DNA of 64,000 nt, taken from NCBI RefSeq assembly GCF_041146395.1, contig NC_091006.1, positions 2,610,001 through 2,674,000 of the forward strand, in the 5' to 3' direction. This stretch comes from Eulemur rufifrons. Lineage: Eukaryota; Chordata; Mammalia; Primates; Lemuridae. The translations under genes and the position numbers were made by a program. Shown in pieces: positions 1-11,339 of the stretch; positions within the stretch are counted from its first letter, which is position 1, and every line of letters starts with the position of its first letter. The notes below the pieces were generated by a model, which worked only from the letters and a program-made list of their open reading frames with translations, had not been told where the DNA came from and made no database searches.

Positions 1-520
1 TTTAAAGATTTGTTAGCTATGAACTGCTTAAAGAAGTATAAACTCCCAGCTAATTGAAAAATAGCATTTTATCAGATTCTCCTCTGATGTTATATTGTAA
101 TGGTTGTACTTAGAGTACTCTCAATACTTCAATAAGTGGTGAAATTAAAAAAATAACATCTTCAGGGCTTTGCAGAAAATGTGGCTGTTACCAATTTATA
201 CTGCTTTTTTTAACCATTATTTTCTTATATTTCCCACAATGCCTTGGATCAGAAGCAAACAGAAACTGAGTGATTACCCCAAAGTGTGCTAGATGAACTG
301 GAAAAAGTCTATTCAAACAAAGCTCATTAGTTCTGATACCTCCAGGGCTATGACAAATTAAGCGGCTGGCGAGTGTGCTCGCAGACAAAAGGAAGATGCC
401 GAAAACTAGGGCTGAGCTAGGCACTGTGTCAATAAATTCCCCTGAAAAAGGTAAAAATTACAATTGGAGCTAAAATGGAATCCCTTTAAGGAGCGTGTAC
501 AAAATAGATCATCCCTTCTT
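1..520. other. AT-rich unique sequence, candidate conserved noncoding element at about 230-480
   Basis: No repeat family, splice-flanked exon or long reading frame is recognisable here. The part from about 230 to 480 is compositionally even, lacks simple repeats, and carries several undecayed CpG sites ('agcggctggcgagtg', 'gatgccgaaaac'), which is unusual for neutral mammalian DNA. That texture is typical of conserved noncoding elements, but conservation itself cannot be seen from one sequence. Confidence 0.3.
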
Positions 521-800
521 TCTTAAGTACATCTGTGAGCCCGCCCGCGATGAATTATTGCAACCCAGGACGCGGCCGCTCCGGAGGGGCTGCCTGGCCA
601 GGTGCGCGGCGGAGGCGCTGGCTGCTCCGTCGCATCCACCCTCGCTCTTCTGCGAAGACTTGGCCCTACCCAGAGGAAAATGGTTCCAAACCTAACAAGC
701 AGAGCACCCAAGTTCAAAGCCAAAAGTCTGGGACTCCCGGCTCCACCCGCTGGGCTCCAGGTGAGGACATGCACCGTGCACTATTCCCAGAGCCAGGCCA
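521..800. promoter_or_regulatory. Short CpG-rich patch
   Basis: The stretch 540-660 holds many CpG dinucleotides (for example 'gacgcggccgctccgg' and 'gtgcgcggcggaggcgc') against a CpG-poor background, and opens with an AT core 'gatgaattattgcaac'. It is too short for a classical CpG island. It could be an unmethylated enhancer or a remnant promoter. No TATA box or coding exon is attached that I can recognise. Confidence 0.3.
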
Positions 801-879
801 CGGCCTCCCCACTCTGACGAGCTCGTGACCTTCTGATAACCTTGTCCTGCCAGCCAAAAGAGGATAGTGCATTATAACC

Positions 880-1015
880 GTGGCCTTTCCTTTTCCTAGT
901 TTGTGAATCCATTTCCATGAGGATTCTTAGCAAATTCCAAACAAAAAAAGTAGTCGTGCTTGTACCAAATTCGGCACACAGAGGCTTTAATAAATATTTG
1001 TTGACCAAATGAAGG
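880..1015 (+). repeat. L2/MIR 3'-tail remnant
   Basis: The segment ends with 'aataaatatttgttgacc' followed by 'aaatgaa', the usual 3' terminus of L2 and related CR1-type LINE/SINE pairs, preceded by a degenerate 'gcacacagaggctt'. Only the tail is clear; the upstream limit is a guess. Confidence 0.5.
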
Positions 1016-1770
1016 CAGGATGAATGACCGAGGCCTCTGGGTAGGGCCACAAGATGAGGGAGTGGGGTTATCAGGACTGGGCCCAGATTCTCAAGACTGT
1101 CCTTGGGTCCTCTGGAAGATGTGGCGGCCACACGTGCCCACTTGACTAAGGCATTCATGGGTGCCTCACAGAGCTTTGCCTCGCAGAGAATCACAGCTCA
1201 GCAGTAATATGGGAAAACACTCAGAGAGCACCCAGTCTCTAGATGAATAAGGGCCAACTCGGACCCACAGGATTTTTGCCCCATACAGCGTTGATTGTCC
1301 TTTTTATCTGAAATATTTGCCACTTAAAAATTCAGAGATTTCCCACAAATGTACAAATTCCCAGCTCCTTTGAAAACTTGAAAAATCTGGCCAAACTAGC
1401 TGCCATTGCCACGTAGCACAAATGTCCTGGACGGAAGTGCATGTACCCTATTTAACAAGCGTGCACACTCCAGCTTGCTGGGAACCCCTCCCGGCCCACT
1501 GCACCCAGGTATTTTACCAGCCTGGCCCCTGAAGGCATCGGAGCTCAGAGCCTCTGGTCTAGTTGACCATGAGTCTAGCAGACCCATAAAGTAGTGGTGG
1601 CTTGCAAGGGCCACACTGTGAGCAGGTAGCAGCTCTAGGACTAGACCCCAGATCTTGGCACCCTCAGTGCCAAGTCACTGAAGCCACGTGTCACCCTAAC
1701 CCCAGCAGAGTGAATTCTCTCCTTTGTTCTGACTTCTGTGCCGTGTTCATAGTTCTGTCAAACCCCCTCT
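1016..1770. other. Unique sequence, nothing recognised
   Basis: Mixed-composition sequence without a family I can name. Reading frames of 60-90 codons on both strands have no domain, no splice context and no codon bias that would support a gene. Confidence 0.5.
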
Positions 1771-1774
1771 CTGG

Positions 1775-1970
1775 CCACCCAGCTCCCATGCAGGTGAGGT
1801 ACCAGACTTTGGGCTGGATGCTGCCATGTAATCATCTACTTACAGTCTGTCTCCACCACTAGACTATGAACAATTTGAGGCCAGGAGGGCTGTGTAATTA
1901 TCTCTACCTGCAGTACCTGCCACACAGTAGGTCTCGGCAAAACCCTGTTTCCCTTTTATCACACAGTCTC
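1775..1970 (+). repeat. L2 LINE 3'-end fragment
   Basis: The order 'ctgtctccaccactagact', then a degenerate 'gaggccaggagggctgtgta', then 'gtacctgccacacagtagg' follows the L2 3' UTR (CTGTCTCCC-CTAGAATGTAAGC-GAGGGCAGGG-CTGGCACATAGTAGG). It is ancient and heavily diverged. Confidence 0.7.
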
Positions 1971-3135
1971 ACGGCATTCTTCGGGCTCTGCGTCCTGAAT
2001 CTTGATGGATGTATGTAGTAACTAAGCCCAAGACCACCATGACCACCAGTCTCTTCTTCATCACTTGACTAACCACTTTTCTCAAGCCACACTTCTGACA
2101 TAAACCTCTAAGTTTTGGCCTTCCTTAGGTCTACCAGAAGGTTCATTCCATCCAGGTAAGTAGGAAATTACTTTCTTCTTTATGGATACTTCTGCTTTAC
2201 TTACATCTTACATTTCCAGAGCCAAAAACCTGAGGGGCAATTCTCAAGCTGATGTGTGCTCACCTAAACATGAATTTATGCCGTCCTTCACAATCCTGCC
2301 TCAGCATGTCACAGCTGTGGCTTGGAGGTGTGTGATCAGGGGGTCTGAGGACCACAGGGGAAGTGAGGAGCCAGGGTTGCAGGCCCCTGTGGTTAGGAAA
2401 CACCAAGTCTGGACCTCTGTGCCCCCCAGCACACAGCCCCACCGCCACCCACTGTGCAGGCAGCTCCAGGTGAGGCATCTGCTGCTACAGGGAAGTTACA
2501 CACAAGAGCACAGCAACATCCAGTTTTTGACCATTGTCTTTCAAAAGTTGAGAAGTGGGAAAAAAATTAGGAGTCACATGCAATCCGAGTGCTGCCATCA
2601 CTTGGGTCCAGAAAGATGGCAAAGCTGCTCTTGTGCCATCACTGGCAGAGCGCACGCAGGCGGAGAACAGCCAAGCTGGCCCGGAAGAGCCCCAGCGTGG
2701 CCAGCACGGAAGAAGCCACGTCCTCCTTCCATCACTCCTCTGCACGTCCACCATCGACACGACAGGATTTTGGGGATGTGGAGAGTTTTTCCATTGCACA
2801 AGCAACAGATGCTCACTCTTGAGAAACGTGTCCACATGGAGAAGCAAAATGAAAATACCCATAATGCCACCTTCCACCTAAACCACCACCGCTGTTGGCA
2901 TTCTGGTGGAATCCTTCCACGTTTTCATATTTGCAGCCCCTCAGTTGGCTCTTTCTCGGTAAGCTCTACATTTTGGGGTGCAAGGGGCTCAGTCCTTGGG
3001 CCTCATCTCTAGCTGCACCCATGCCCTTGGCACTCCTCAAGCCCCAAAGCTCCAAATACTAGCTCTCTGCTGCCCCTCCCAGGTGCATGCCTCAGCCCCG
3101 CCTCCCTCCCAAATCCCAGGTGCTGAGCTGGCTGC
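1971..3135. other. Mostly unique sequence with a possible very old LINE piece near 2780-2960
   Basis: Most of this has no recognisable content. The longest chance frame of the window, 276 codons at 2182-3012 on the plus strand, is low-information and unsupported. From about 2780 the sequence ('cccataatgccacc' and 'tggtggaatccttcc') resembles old mammalian LINE 3' ends of the type 'ataatcccaccacccag...ttggtgtatttcc', but the match is weak. Confidence 0.4.
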
Positions 3136-3139
3136 CTAA

Positions 3140-3345
3140 TCATCACCACTTGGATGTTTATTCCACGTCTTAAACTTAATATGTCCAAAAATCTCCCTCC
3201 AAACCTGCAAAAAAAAAAAGTCCAGGATAAACAAAATATCAAAATTTTAAATAAAGACAGGACCCAGCCCAGCAGCAGCACCTCACTCACACACTTCAAT
3301 CTCCACCCTCTTGGTTCCTGTTTTTATTTAGAATGTTAATATTTT
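3140..3345 (+). repeat. L2 fragment followed by a short motif shared with 33.05 kb
   Basis: 'taaacttaatatgtccaaaa' and 'ctccctccaaacctgc' follow the L2 body. After an A-run comes 'caaaatatcaaaattttaaa' plus 'taaagacagg', which reappears in similar form at about 33067-33105. Confidence 0.6.
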
Positions 3346-4225
3346 ATTCATCATGAGTTTTTACATTAATTTTGACTTTTTAAAATATTGCATTAAAATA
3401 TGATTCAGCTTGGTGACTGAGTTTTCTGGTGTGCCCTTAAATTGCACACCTGAGGGGACTCCCTCACTTCCGTCACTCTCACCCCAGACTCACCCACCTC
3501 TTGGCCACCGTGAGGACCAGCAGCCGGGCGTGCCAGTCCAGGCTGTATCTCCTGGACTTCTAGACTTGCAGGGAACACCTCACCTCTGGGTACGGAGCTG
3601 ATGTCATGAGACACCACCACAGGTGCAACTTAGAAGATGCAATGCAAAAATGTGGGGGAGGGACTCCCCATGGGATGAACTTTGACCAGAGGGAACCAAG
3701 AAAAGAGAAGGAGCCAGGTAAACAGATTCCTCTTCCCTCTCACCCACAGTACTGGAAGACAGAGTTTCTGTGCACAGCCCATCTGGAGAAGATGGCAATG
3801 CCAAGCAAAGACACCTGCTGGGCCACCTGCTGTGTCTCTCCCCAGCCAGCTCGGGGGCAGGACCACGCACACTGCTCCCATCCCTCCTTGCCTCCTGCCT
3901 CCTTCCCGTTCTCCCTCCCCTCCGCTGCCACAGGGCGCACCTCCCAAATAAAGCACCAGCCCTTTAGTTCTTGCCTCAAGCCCTGTTTTCCAGAGAGCCC
4001 AAGCTATGACAGCTCACTTGTGGATTTTGTGTTTCATCGTCTTGGTATATTTCATGGCTTTAAAATGTTTTTCATATCTAATAAAAATTCTTCATTGCTC
4101 TTTTTTTAATCCTCAAAAATTCCCTTTCCTATTATTCCTCATCGAATCATCCAAATGAACTTTTCCACAAGTTAAATTCTGGGGCAAAGAGGCAGCTTTC
4201 TATGTTTCAAATCATCTTCTCATTT
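3346..4225. other. Unique sequence, possible LTR remnant near 3930-4015
   Basis: No gene seen. The stretch around 3945-4012 ('aataaagcaccagccc' ... 'agagagcccaagctatgaca') resembles the 3' terminus of an old mammalian LTR. I could not place its 5' end or family. The 167-codon plus frame at 3606-4109 has no recognisable product. Confidence 0.35.
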
Positions 4226-4229
4226 ATTA

Positions 4230-4510
4230 TCTTTTTCCAACTCAACATAAATGTTTATTAACAGCTTGGATATGAGCACAGTCCTGGGCTGTAGGTGACC
4301 CCAGGGAAATTGTAATCTAGCTGGGGAATGAGAGAGAATATTATAATAAACAACCTTTATATATAAGTCCGCAGGGTAGGTGTCAACATTCCCAGTCGGC
4401 ACAGAGCTGGGAGGTAGAAATTATGTAACTGCTTAGGACTAGCAGCTGGGAGGGCTGAGCTGGGGTTACAGTCTTAGTGCCCTGACCCCAAAGCCCATTC
4501 TCTGCCCGCT
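4230..4510 (+). repeat. Old interspersed repeats including a MIR-like 3' part
   Basis: 'aaatgtttattaacagcttgg' type wording at 4248-4270 resembles the common 'tttattgagcacctac' mammalian repeat. 4430-4505 ('gagggctgagctggggtt' ... 'ccccaaagcccattctctgc') follows the MIR segment 'gcagagctgggattcgaac...ctccaaagcccatgctctt'. Both are diverged. Confidence 0.5.
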
Positions 4511-5200
4511 CACCTGGCACACTGACAAGTGCAAAGACACTGAGCACTGGAAGAACTCAAAGGAGAGCTCATGATGGCAGGGGAAGGGTGCCAGCTTGGC
4601 ACAGGTTTCATGAAGCTTTAAGCTTTTAGGTTAGCTTTAAGGCAATAAGGAAAAGGAACATCATTCCAAGGAGAAGGAACAATATCTATGGAAGATCCCA
4701 AAAGCAATTGGGATTGGATTCAGAAAGAACCCTAAAGCATCCAGATCCCAGTGGACAGGGAGAGCATACAGCAGACACTCATAAGTGCTGGGGGTGGACA
4801 GCTGGCACTCAGCTGTGGCTTCCTCTTGTCTGTGAGAGCTCACTGGTGTACCTGGGAATTTTACTCTTGAATCCCCATGTGGCCCAAAGTGGGCAGAGCC
4901 GTGCTCTTGTCCCACACACTTTGTGGCACTGTGTCTCCTGGCCAAAGGCATCAAGGGGATGGCCCGAGGCCAAGACAGCAATGCCCTACTCTTGTTTTAT
5001 CGGGTTTTTTAATTGTCTTCAAATGTTCGATCTGCTTGAACTTCTCAAAACAAAATTTGACTTGGAAATAATACTCCTTACTGTGGTCGTGGTCTTTGTG
5101 CTTTTTAAGAATTCTCCAATCAAAACCATGTCACATGACCGTAATGTGCCATCCACCCACCATGCACAAGACACACTGTGGGAGTCCCACCTCTGAGAAA
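4511..5200. other. Unique sequence, nothing recognised
   Basis: No repeat or gene identified with confidence. The 162-codon plus frame at 4708-5196 has no domain, and overlapping frames of similar length occur on the other strand. Confidence 0.45.
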
Positions 5201-5204
5201 CTCA

Positions 5205-5315
5205 AGTCCTGCCTTAAGGGATATTCTCTTTGACTCAAGGCTGAGTCCTGAGCAGTTATCATAGTGCCTGGAACAAAACAGATGGATGACTGGACGAATG
5301 ACTGAATACGAGCAA
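5205..5315 (+). repeat. L2/MIR tail fragment
   Basis: 'atcatagtgcctggaacaaa' followed by 'gatggatgactggacgaatg' keeps the pattern 'cagtgcctggcacatagtagg...tgaatgaatga' of a LINE2 3' end. Confidence 0.5.
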
Positions 5316-7820
5316 CTGAGCAGACTGAGACTATGACGGCTGCATGAACAATGTGCCCTGGAAATGCTGGAGCCTGCAGGAGCCGGCTGCAGTTCCTCCC
5401 AGCCTCTGACTTACGGGGCGAGGAGAGGCAGCAGGTATTGCCACGGGGCTACATATACAACTGCTGTCCCCTCCAGTGCTCAAACGACGGTGCTGCAGCT
5501 CCAAGGTCTGGAGAGAAGGGAGGAGAGACCCCTGGGCCTGTGTGGCTGGCATTTTCAGGCCAGTACATGTCCTTCACCTGCAGCCTACCTGCCACTTCCC
5601 CGATCCACTTGACCTCCAGGTGGCATGGCTTTTAACCCCAGCCTGCTCTGCGTATGGCAGCCTCTCCAAGAATCGGAAGAGGCTCTCTGGAGGAAGTGAT
5701 GTCACAGAGCAGGAGAATTTCTCTGCAGGAGACAGATGAGGAAGACTTCCCTGTTTAACTCCATTGTCCAGCTGAGGACCCCAAGAGCTTGTGTGGCACA
5801 TACATGGTGCCACTGAAGCCCATTTAGGGATGATGGGTACACTCAGACCTCCTCCTCCCCACTGGAGGCCACAGTGGGTCCCAGAATCCAGGGCACTGTC
5901 ATTTGTTCCCTTAAGACGAGTAGTCATATTGCATAACCCAGCTCCAGAAACCCTCACTAGAGGAACCCTTGAATCTGGTGTGGCACAACCTGATCCATGA
6001 CATGGCCAGGTGTCTTTCCAAAAACAGTGACATCCATTGGCTGTGTGCAAAGGATGCCATGTTCTCACTTCTGCATACATTACCCTTTATTGAATTCAAT
6101 TGGGTCCCACTCTTCTGCTGGATGACCAATTAACAAGGTAGTATCTAAAAGGTAGGTTGTTCCCTTCATCTGACATTGCAGCAGCTAGTCCCCAAGTCCT
6201 CGCACTCATTGTTTTTCTATTAATAAGAAAACTTTGTCCCTGCCTGGCTAGAATGCCATGGCAAGTCAAAACCTGCTGGGGAGCAGAGACCCACCCCATA
6301 GAATGGCATGAGAGACCAAGTGAATTCGTGGGAGGCATATTCTTCTCCAAGGGCCCAAAGACAAGAAGCTGACCCAGCCAGGAGCTCCTGGGCAACGTGG
6401 CATCCTTGACGTGGCCTTTCAACTCATGGCCTATGGATGTCCACGACAAAAGGACAGGGTGGAGCCCACGGAGCATGCATTCTGCTAGAGAGCATGGATT
6501 CTGCTCGGGACAACCACAGCGGCCAGCTCAATTGATCTTCCTCGTGGAAGTCACTCAGAAAACACTCCTGCCCGACCAGCCTCACGCCATTAGAGCCTTG
6601 GCTGTCTCTGCCCTTGCAGCCACCCTCCAGCCTGGAAGACAAGTTCTGGGCAGTTTGTGGGTCTGGCCTTGGGGATGTGATCACCGGGTGGAGCCCAGGC
6701 CTTAGTCCCTTTTGAAGGGGTCCAGGAATGCCCTGTTACAAGCTGCTCCTGCTGTAGGTTATCAGTCCTACGGCACAGGCTTCCCAGAGGAAGGTCATTC
6801 TCAAAGATAAGATCACAACATTGCAGCAGCTGGCAGAATTCTCAGGTCAGCCACGTGTCTTCCTTCCTCCTGCCCACAGCCTCTCTCCCCGACCCCTCCT
6901 CTCCCTGCCCAGGGTGAGACAACACCCCCACATTGCTGTCAACAACAGTAAGACATTTCTGCCCAATAACTTGATCACCGGGTACAGCAAGTACAGTCAC
7001 AAAGTTCAGAAACAGAGGCAGCAGTAGACGGCATGGACACTTCTTCCCTATCCACACCCTTCTATGTCCCACCCATGATCAGCAAAGAGCCACAGGAAAC
7101 TTCTAAATAAAGAGACAAAAGTTAAAAAAATAAAAATGTCTACTGAAGCCAGACGTTACTGAGTGAGTGATGCCAGTCGGGTGTGAGAAATGCAACGGTG
7201 CCAATCAGAGATCCATGTGACAGCCACTGGGTGCAGGGCTGGGCAGAGTGTGCGGAGAGATGGGACCTCAGCAAACGGAAGAGCACAGCATCGTCTGCCT
7301 ACAAGGAGCAGCCCGACCGACTCCACACCCCCTCTATTCTGGTCATGAAGAAATATACAAGTTTTTCTAAGAGATATCTGAAATTGGGATGTTTATGTGC
7401 ATTCTCCTGATTTTGAAATGCTGGCATCTAATTCAGGTTTTGTTAAAACACTGCACAGGCAAAAAAAACCCTCCTGGGCCTGAAGGCTGCCCGTGGCCCA
7501 TCTGTTTGCAGCCTCCATCCCAAACGTTTTCCCAGCGCCCAGGAAAACCCAACCTGCCCCAAGGGATCCCGGTCAGATTCACCGCTGGCACAACCCAGGA
7601 GGTTCCCTGCAGTGACCGAGGGTCCCCCCTGCCGGGGCAGAGGTCTATACACATGCAGCATGGCAGGTGGAGAAGGGTGTGGGTTCCCTGCACCAGGTCC
7701 CGCCAGAACCCCAATTGAAAAAGGAGTCTGAACAAATTAAACTCCACACCGAAGTTCTGTTTCCCTCTCAGGCAAGCACCTAATTCCAAATGTCTATGAC
7801 TGACACGACTCAATGTATAT
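5316..7820. other. Unique, moderately GC-rich sequence, nothing recognised
   Basis: About 2.5 kb without an identifiable repeat, RNA gene or exon. Overlapping frames of 60-170 codons occur on both strands (for example 168 codons on the minus strand at 5574-6080) but look like chance openings in GC-rich DNA. Confidence 0.45.
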
Positions 7821-7824
7821 TTCT
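7809..7824. repeat. Left target-site duplication of the 5S insertion
   Basis: 'ctcaatgtatatttct' is repeated after the 5S fragment at 7885-7900 as 'ctcaatgtgtatttct', with one mismatch. The last few bases overlap the 5S match, so the exact border is ambiguous by about three bases. Confidence 0.8.
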
Positions 7825-7885
7825 CCCATCCAAGTACTAACCAGGCCCGACCCTGCTTAGCTTCCAAGATCAGATGAGATCGGGC
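7822..7885 (-). pseudogene. 5S rRNA pseudogene fragment (retroposed)
   Basis: Read on the minus strand, about 64 bases match the middle of vertebrate 5S rRNA: 'gcccgatctcatctgatctt', then 'ggaagctaagcagggtcggg', then 'cctggttagtacttggatgg' and 'gaga'. Only two differences are evident, both at former CpG sites (CG to CA or TG). The piece covers roughly nucleotides 28-92 of the 121-base RNA, so it contains the internal A-box to C-box promoter but neither end. It is flanked by near-perfect 16-base direct repeats (7809-7824 and 7885-7900, 15 of 16 identical), which indicates insertion by target-primed copying. It cannot make a complete 5S rRNA. Confidence 0.9.
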
Positions 7886-7900
7886 TCAATGTGTATTTCT

Positions 7901-8830
7901 AAATGTGAAACCATTTTGTGTGCAAATATAGCAGGAACAAGAATTCCTTGCTCCAGCGATCCCAAGGCTTCCTCTCCTGGTTAGAGACCCGGAGATGAAA
8001 TTGCCCTTGAATGTTATCCTGTTCATCTTGGGCTCCACATGAAGCACACTGGGAAAATAAGGCTTTGTGCTGGTGTCGGGGCCAGAGGCCCATCAGATGG
8101 CCTGAGTTCTCATTAGGAGGCATTTGGATGAGGAGACACGGAGCACCTCAGACAGACGCAGAGGCTTGCAGATGGTTTGTTAGGACGAAGTGGCTTTCAT
8201 TTAGTGCAGAGGTTAGGGCAGCCCTTCAGGTAGGGGGTGCTGGTCCCCCAAGGTGCCCAGCTGGGCTGGCTGACCAGGGAGGGATGGAGGGAGCAGCAAG
8301 GTGATGTCAGGTACAACCTCCCAGCTCTGCGACAATCAGGACCGGAGAGCCCCTTACCATGTGTCCTGAGCACCTGACTGCTGCAGAGCCTGCAGAGGTC
8401 TGGCGTCCTGACTGATCGGGCATCCTTCCCAGCTCTGCTGCCAGCTTGTCTGGCCACAGCTGAGGCAAAAGAGGATCCTGTGCTGTCACCAGGGGCACCC
8501 CAGGCTCCAGCTTTGGGTCTCTTTCCTCTGACCCTGGAGAGGGGCCAGCTTGCTGGGCCTGTGAGCCGAGCAGTGCTCAGGCTCCACACTCCTTCAGGCC
8601 CTGCCCTGGGTGTAAATGCTCTGCTGTTGTGTCTGGAAATCCCTAGGTGAGTTTTTAACAAGGAGCTTTGCATTTTCATTTTACCCTGGGCCCCGCCATG
8701 CCTGGAGGGGCCACACTCCAGCTGCTACACTACTGTGGGGCTCAGCTCTTGAGGGAATTCCTCACCCCCAAGAGACACCAGGGGAGGGTGAGCTGACTTG
8801 AACTTGGAGCCACCTTCACAGCCAAGGAAG
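7901..8830. other. Unique sequence, nothing recognised
   Basis: GC-moderate DNA with no repeat family or exon that I can support. The 160-codon minus frame at 8197-8679 has no recognisable domain. Confidence 0.45.
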
Positions 8831-8831
8831 C

Positions 8832-9275
8832 TGCCACGGTCTGAATGTCCCCTCTGAAACTCACCTTGACGCTTAATCCCCAGTGTGGCAGTATTGAGAG
8901 GTGGAGCCTTTAAGAGGAGGCGACTGGGTCATGACGGCTCTGCCCTCGTGAATGGATTAACCCACTCGTGGATTAATGGATTAAAGGGTTAATGGATTAT
9001 GGGTCATTATGGGGGACTGGTGGCTTTCTATGATAACAAGAGGAAGACAGACCCGGGCATAGCACGTTAGCACCTCAGCCCCCTCACCTTGTGACACCCT
9101 GCACCATCTGGGGACTCAGCACAGAGTCCCCAGCAGTACAAAGACCCTCCCCCAGATGCAGCCCCTTGACTTGGACTTCTCAGCCTCCAAAACTGTTAAG
9201 AAAGAACTTCCTTTTCTTTATTAATTACCCAGTTTCAGGTATTCTGTTATAAGCAACAGAAGACAACTGATACAG
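8832..9275 (+). mobile_element. Solitary MaLR-type LTR (MST-like, ERVL-MaLR)
   Basis: Starts 'tgccacggtctgaatgtccc' and ends near 'gacaactgatacag'. Internally it has 'gaggtggagcctttaagagg', 'gggtcatgacggctctgccc', the direct-repeat block 'ggattaatggattaaagg', and the 3' landmarks 'ctcagcctccaaaactgt', 'tttattaattacccagtttc' and 'ggtattctgttataagcaac'. These occur in the order known for MST-class MaLR LTRs. No internal retroviral coding sequence adjoins it, so it is a solitary, non-coding LTR. Confidence 0.85.
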
Positions 9276-9724
9276 AAGCCTGAAGCTGTTTCTGCGTGCC
9301 TGGCTGCAGAGTGCCCGGGCAGGGCCGAGCCACGGCCAGAAGGGGAGGCAGCGGGGCAGGACCTTCAGAGAGGGAGAAGGGACCCGACATCACTGGGAGG
9401 CTCAGAGCTGGAAGAGCAGAGGAGCCTGGTGCTGGGTACACGGGCTCCCTGGAGGAGGGGCCCAGACCTGGGGCTGAAATGACAGGTGAGCAGACTTTGG
9501 AGAAGCCATGGGGGCTGGGAGCAGGATATGTGAAGCACAGGAAGCAGAAGTGGGGTCAGTGGGGTGGGGGTCCTGGCTTGTTGTGGGGATGGGGTCCCAG
9601 GGCTGCTCTCCCTGGTCACCCCAGCTGCCCTGCAGCGACTTCACTCATCCTCCCAGGGTCACGCACCTGCCACCTCCCAGGCACCCCCAACCCTCATCTC
9701 CCTGCACAAAGGCTGCTCTGATTC
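9276..9724. other. GC-rich unique sequence
   Basis: Purine-rich GC sequence without recognisable repeat or gene; a 141-codon plus frame at 9296-9721 is compositionally biased and unsupported. Confidence 0.45.
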
Positions 9725-9990
9725 TCCCTGCAGCCTGGCTGAGAGGCAGTTAGCGAACAATGCTATCTGCACGTGGTGGCGCCCAAAATACAACTGTCAT
9801 TTATTTCGCTATGTGAAATTAGAGCGCGCCTTGTAGCCATAATGAATCATTTCCTTCCTGCCTGGGCCACGGTGTCAGGCGGGAGCTCGGCATCCTCCAT
9901 TCAGGCCCCTGCTCTTCATCCCAGGCTAATAATAACCCACCTGGGGGGCGCACGTCTTCCCGAGACAGCGCGGGGCCTGCACGGGCACCG
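9725..9990. promoter_or_regulatory. Candidate conserved regulatory element
   Basis: A sharply bounded segment with AT-rich cores ('acaactgtcatttatttcgc', 'gccataatgaatcatttcc') mixed with undecayed CpG sites ('attagagcgcgccttgtag'). At about 9770 'gcacgtggtggcgccc' resembles a CTCF or E-box-like site. It is not a known repeat. The look is that of a developmental enhancer or insulator, but no conservation or binding data are visible here. Confidence 0.4.
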
Positions 9991-10900
9991 TGGCAGGAGA
10001 GCAGGGGAGGGCAGAGCCAGAAGGTGGCCCAAGTCGGGCATGGTGGCAGGAGGAGGACAGTGTCTGTGAGGAGGGGAGGGACAACACCTGGGTGGGGACA
10101 GCTCGGGAACCTGGGACTCCCCAGTCCCTTTTCCAGTTGCTCCAGCTGACGGGGGCAAGGCATACGACCGACCCACAGACAGCTCATCTGCCAGGATTTC
10201 CCCAGCCATTGCCTAGGTCCAGCTCAGAAGAAGCTCTATCCTGACCCCCCACCACCACAGGTGGCCTCACGTTCCATTCGGCCCCCCATTTGCAAAGCAC
10301 TGCCTAGCCCCACCCTGGCCTGGAGCCCCCAGGAGCTGGCCCGCCTCTCTCACCTCCCATCCCTGCCCGGGCAGGCTCCGCAGGAGCAGGTGCTCAGTAA
10401 ATGGAGCCGAGTCCCCAGGTTACTCCCTCTGGGAGCCTCACGCAGCGCTGGGCAGGGGAAGCCAGACCCAGGCCCTGCCCTAGAAAGCCTCCCCATCAGG
10501 CCAAAGGCAAGGCCACACCAGAGGAAAACCGTCTTCCTAGCCCCTGTGAGCATTGCTCATCTCGTCTCCTAACTAGAACTCACAAGGCCTTTTAACCACC
10601 ACGTCCTCAGGAGCAGATACACAACCAGGTCTGTTCCATGAAAGAGCAAATGAACGAGAGTCAAAGGCCATGTGCTAAACAGCAGGGAACAAACCCCAGG
10701 GTGAGAGTGACCAGAGAAGGGAGGCTGCTCCCCGGTCCCAGGGAAGGTGAGCGAGGGTTGGGGACGGCGGGAGCACCTGGTGCAGGTGCCTTTGCCTTTC
10801 CTCTTCCTGTCTCAGGAGGATAGGAGCAGCGTGGCCCTGCCCTGCAATGCCAAACAGGACTTCGCCAGCCTCATCTCTCGCCCTTGGCTCTCTGCCCCCC
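9991..10900. other. GC-rich unique sequence, nothing recognised
   Basis: No repeats of a family I can name and no exon. Several overlapping frames of 60-122 codons on both strands are expected by chance at this GC content. Confidence 0.45.
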
Positions 10901-10924
10901 AGCTTGGCAGCTCCCTGCTCCCTC

Positions 10925-11300
10925 TCTGAACAATTCCACCAATTCCTGCCATAGGGCCTCAGAGAGGCTGCCCCCTCTGCTGGAAGTGCCCTCCCCCTCA
11001 CTCCTGCCGATCCCCACCCCCAGCCCCATCTGGCCTTGGCCTCGGGAAAGCACCCTGACTTTTCATCCCACTAAGTCCACCCTACTTACATGACCTCACG
11101 GCTCCCCACACTTAACCACACACACGCAGCAGCCTTCCTACTGCTGGGAGATTGCACGTGTCTATCTGCCCTCAGTCACGTGCCCGGGGAAGGGGCCCTT
11201 GTCTGTTCTGCTCACCGCTGTGTCTCTTACACCGGCCACAATACCGGACACACAGAGGGTCTTCATTAAATGTTTTCAATTCAGTGAATGATTTAATGCA
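10925..11300 (+). repeat. L2 LINE 3'-end
   Basis: Ordered landmarks: 'cagagaggctgccccctctg', 'ccctacttacatgacctcac', 'tgcccggggaaggggccctt' then 'gtctgttctgctcaccgctg', 'tgtctcttacaccggccaca', and the tail 'ttcattaaatgttttcaatt'. This tracks the L2 3' UTR from 'agagaggccttccctgacc' to 'caataaatatttgttgaa'. Confidence 0.75.
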
Positions 11301-11339
11301 ATAACAGTGAACTCACCAAATCCCAAAGCAATCCATTCC

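Noticed and set aside
2182..3012. Longest open frame, 276 codons on the plus strand
   Set aside because: No recognisable domain, overlapping frames on both strands are also open, part of the 3' end looks like an old repeat, and there is no promoter, splice or codon-bias support.
7809..7900. Possible functional 5S rRNA gene
   Set aside because: Only the central 64 of about 121 bases are present, with no 5' end or terminator.
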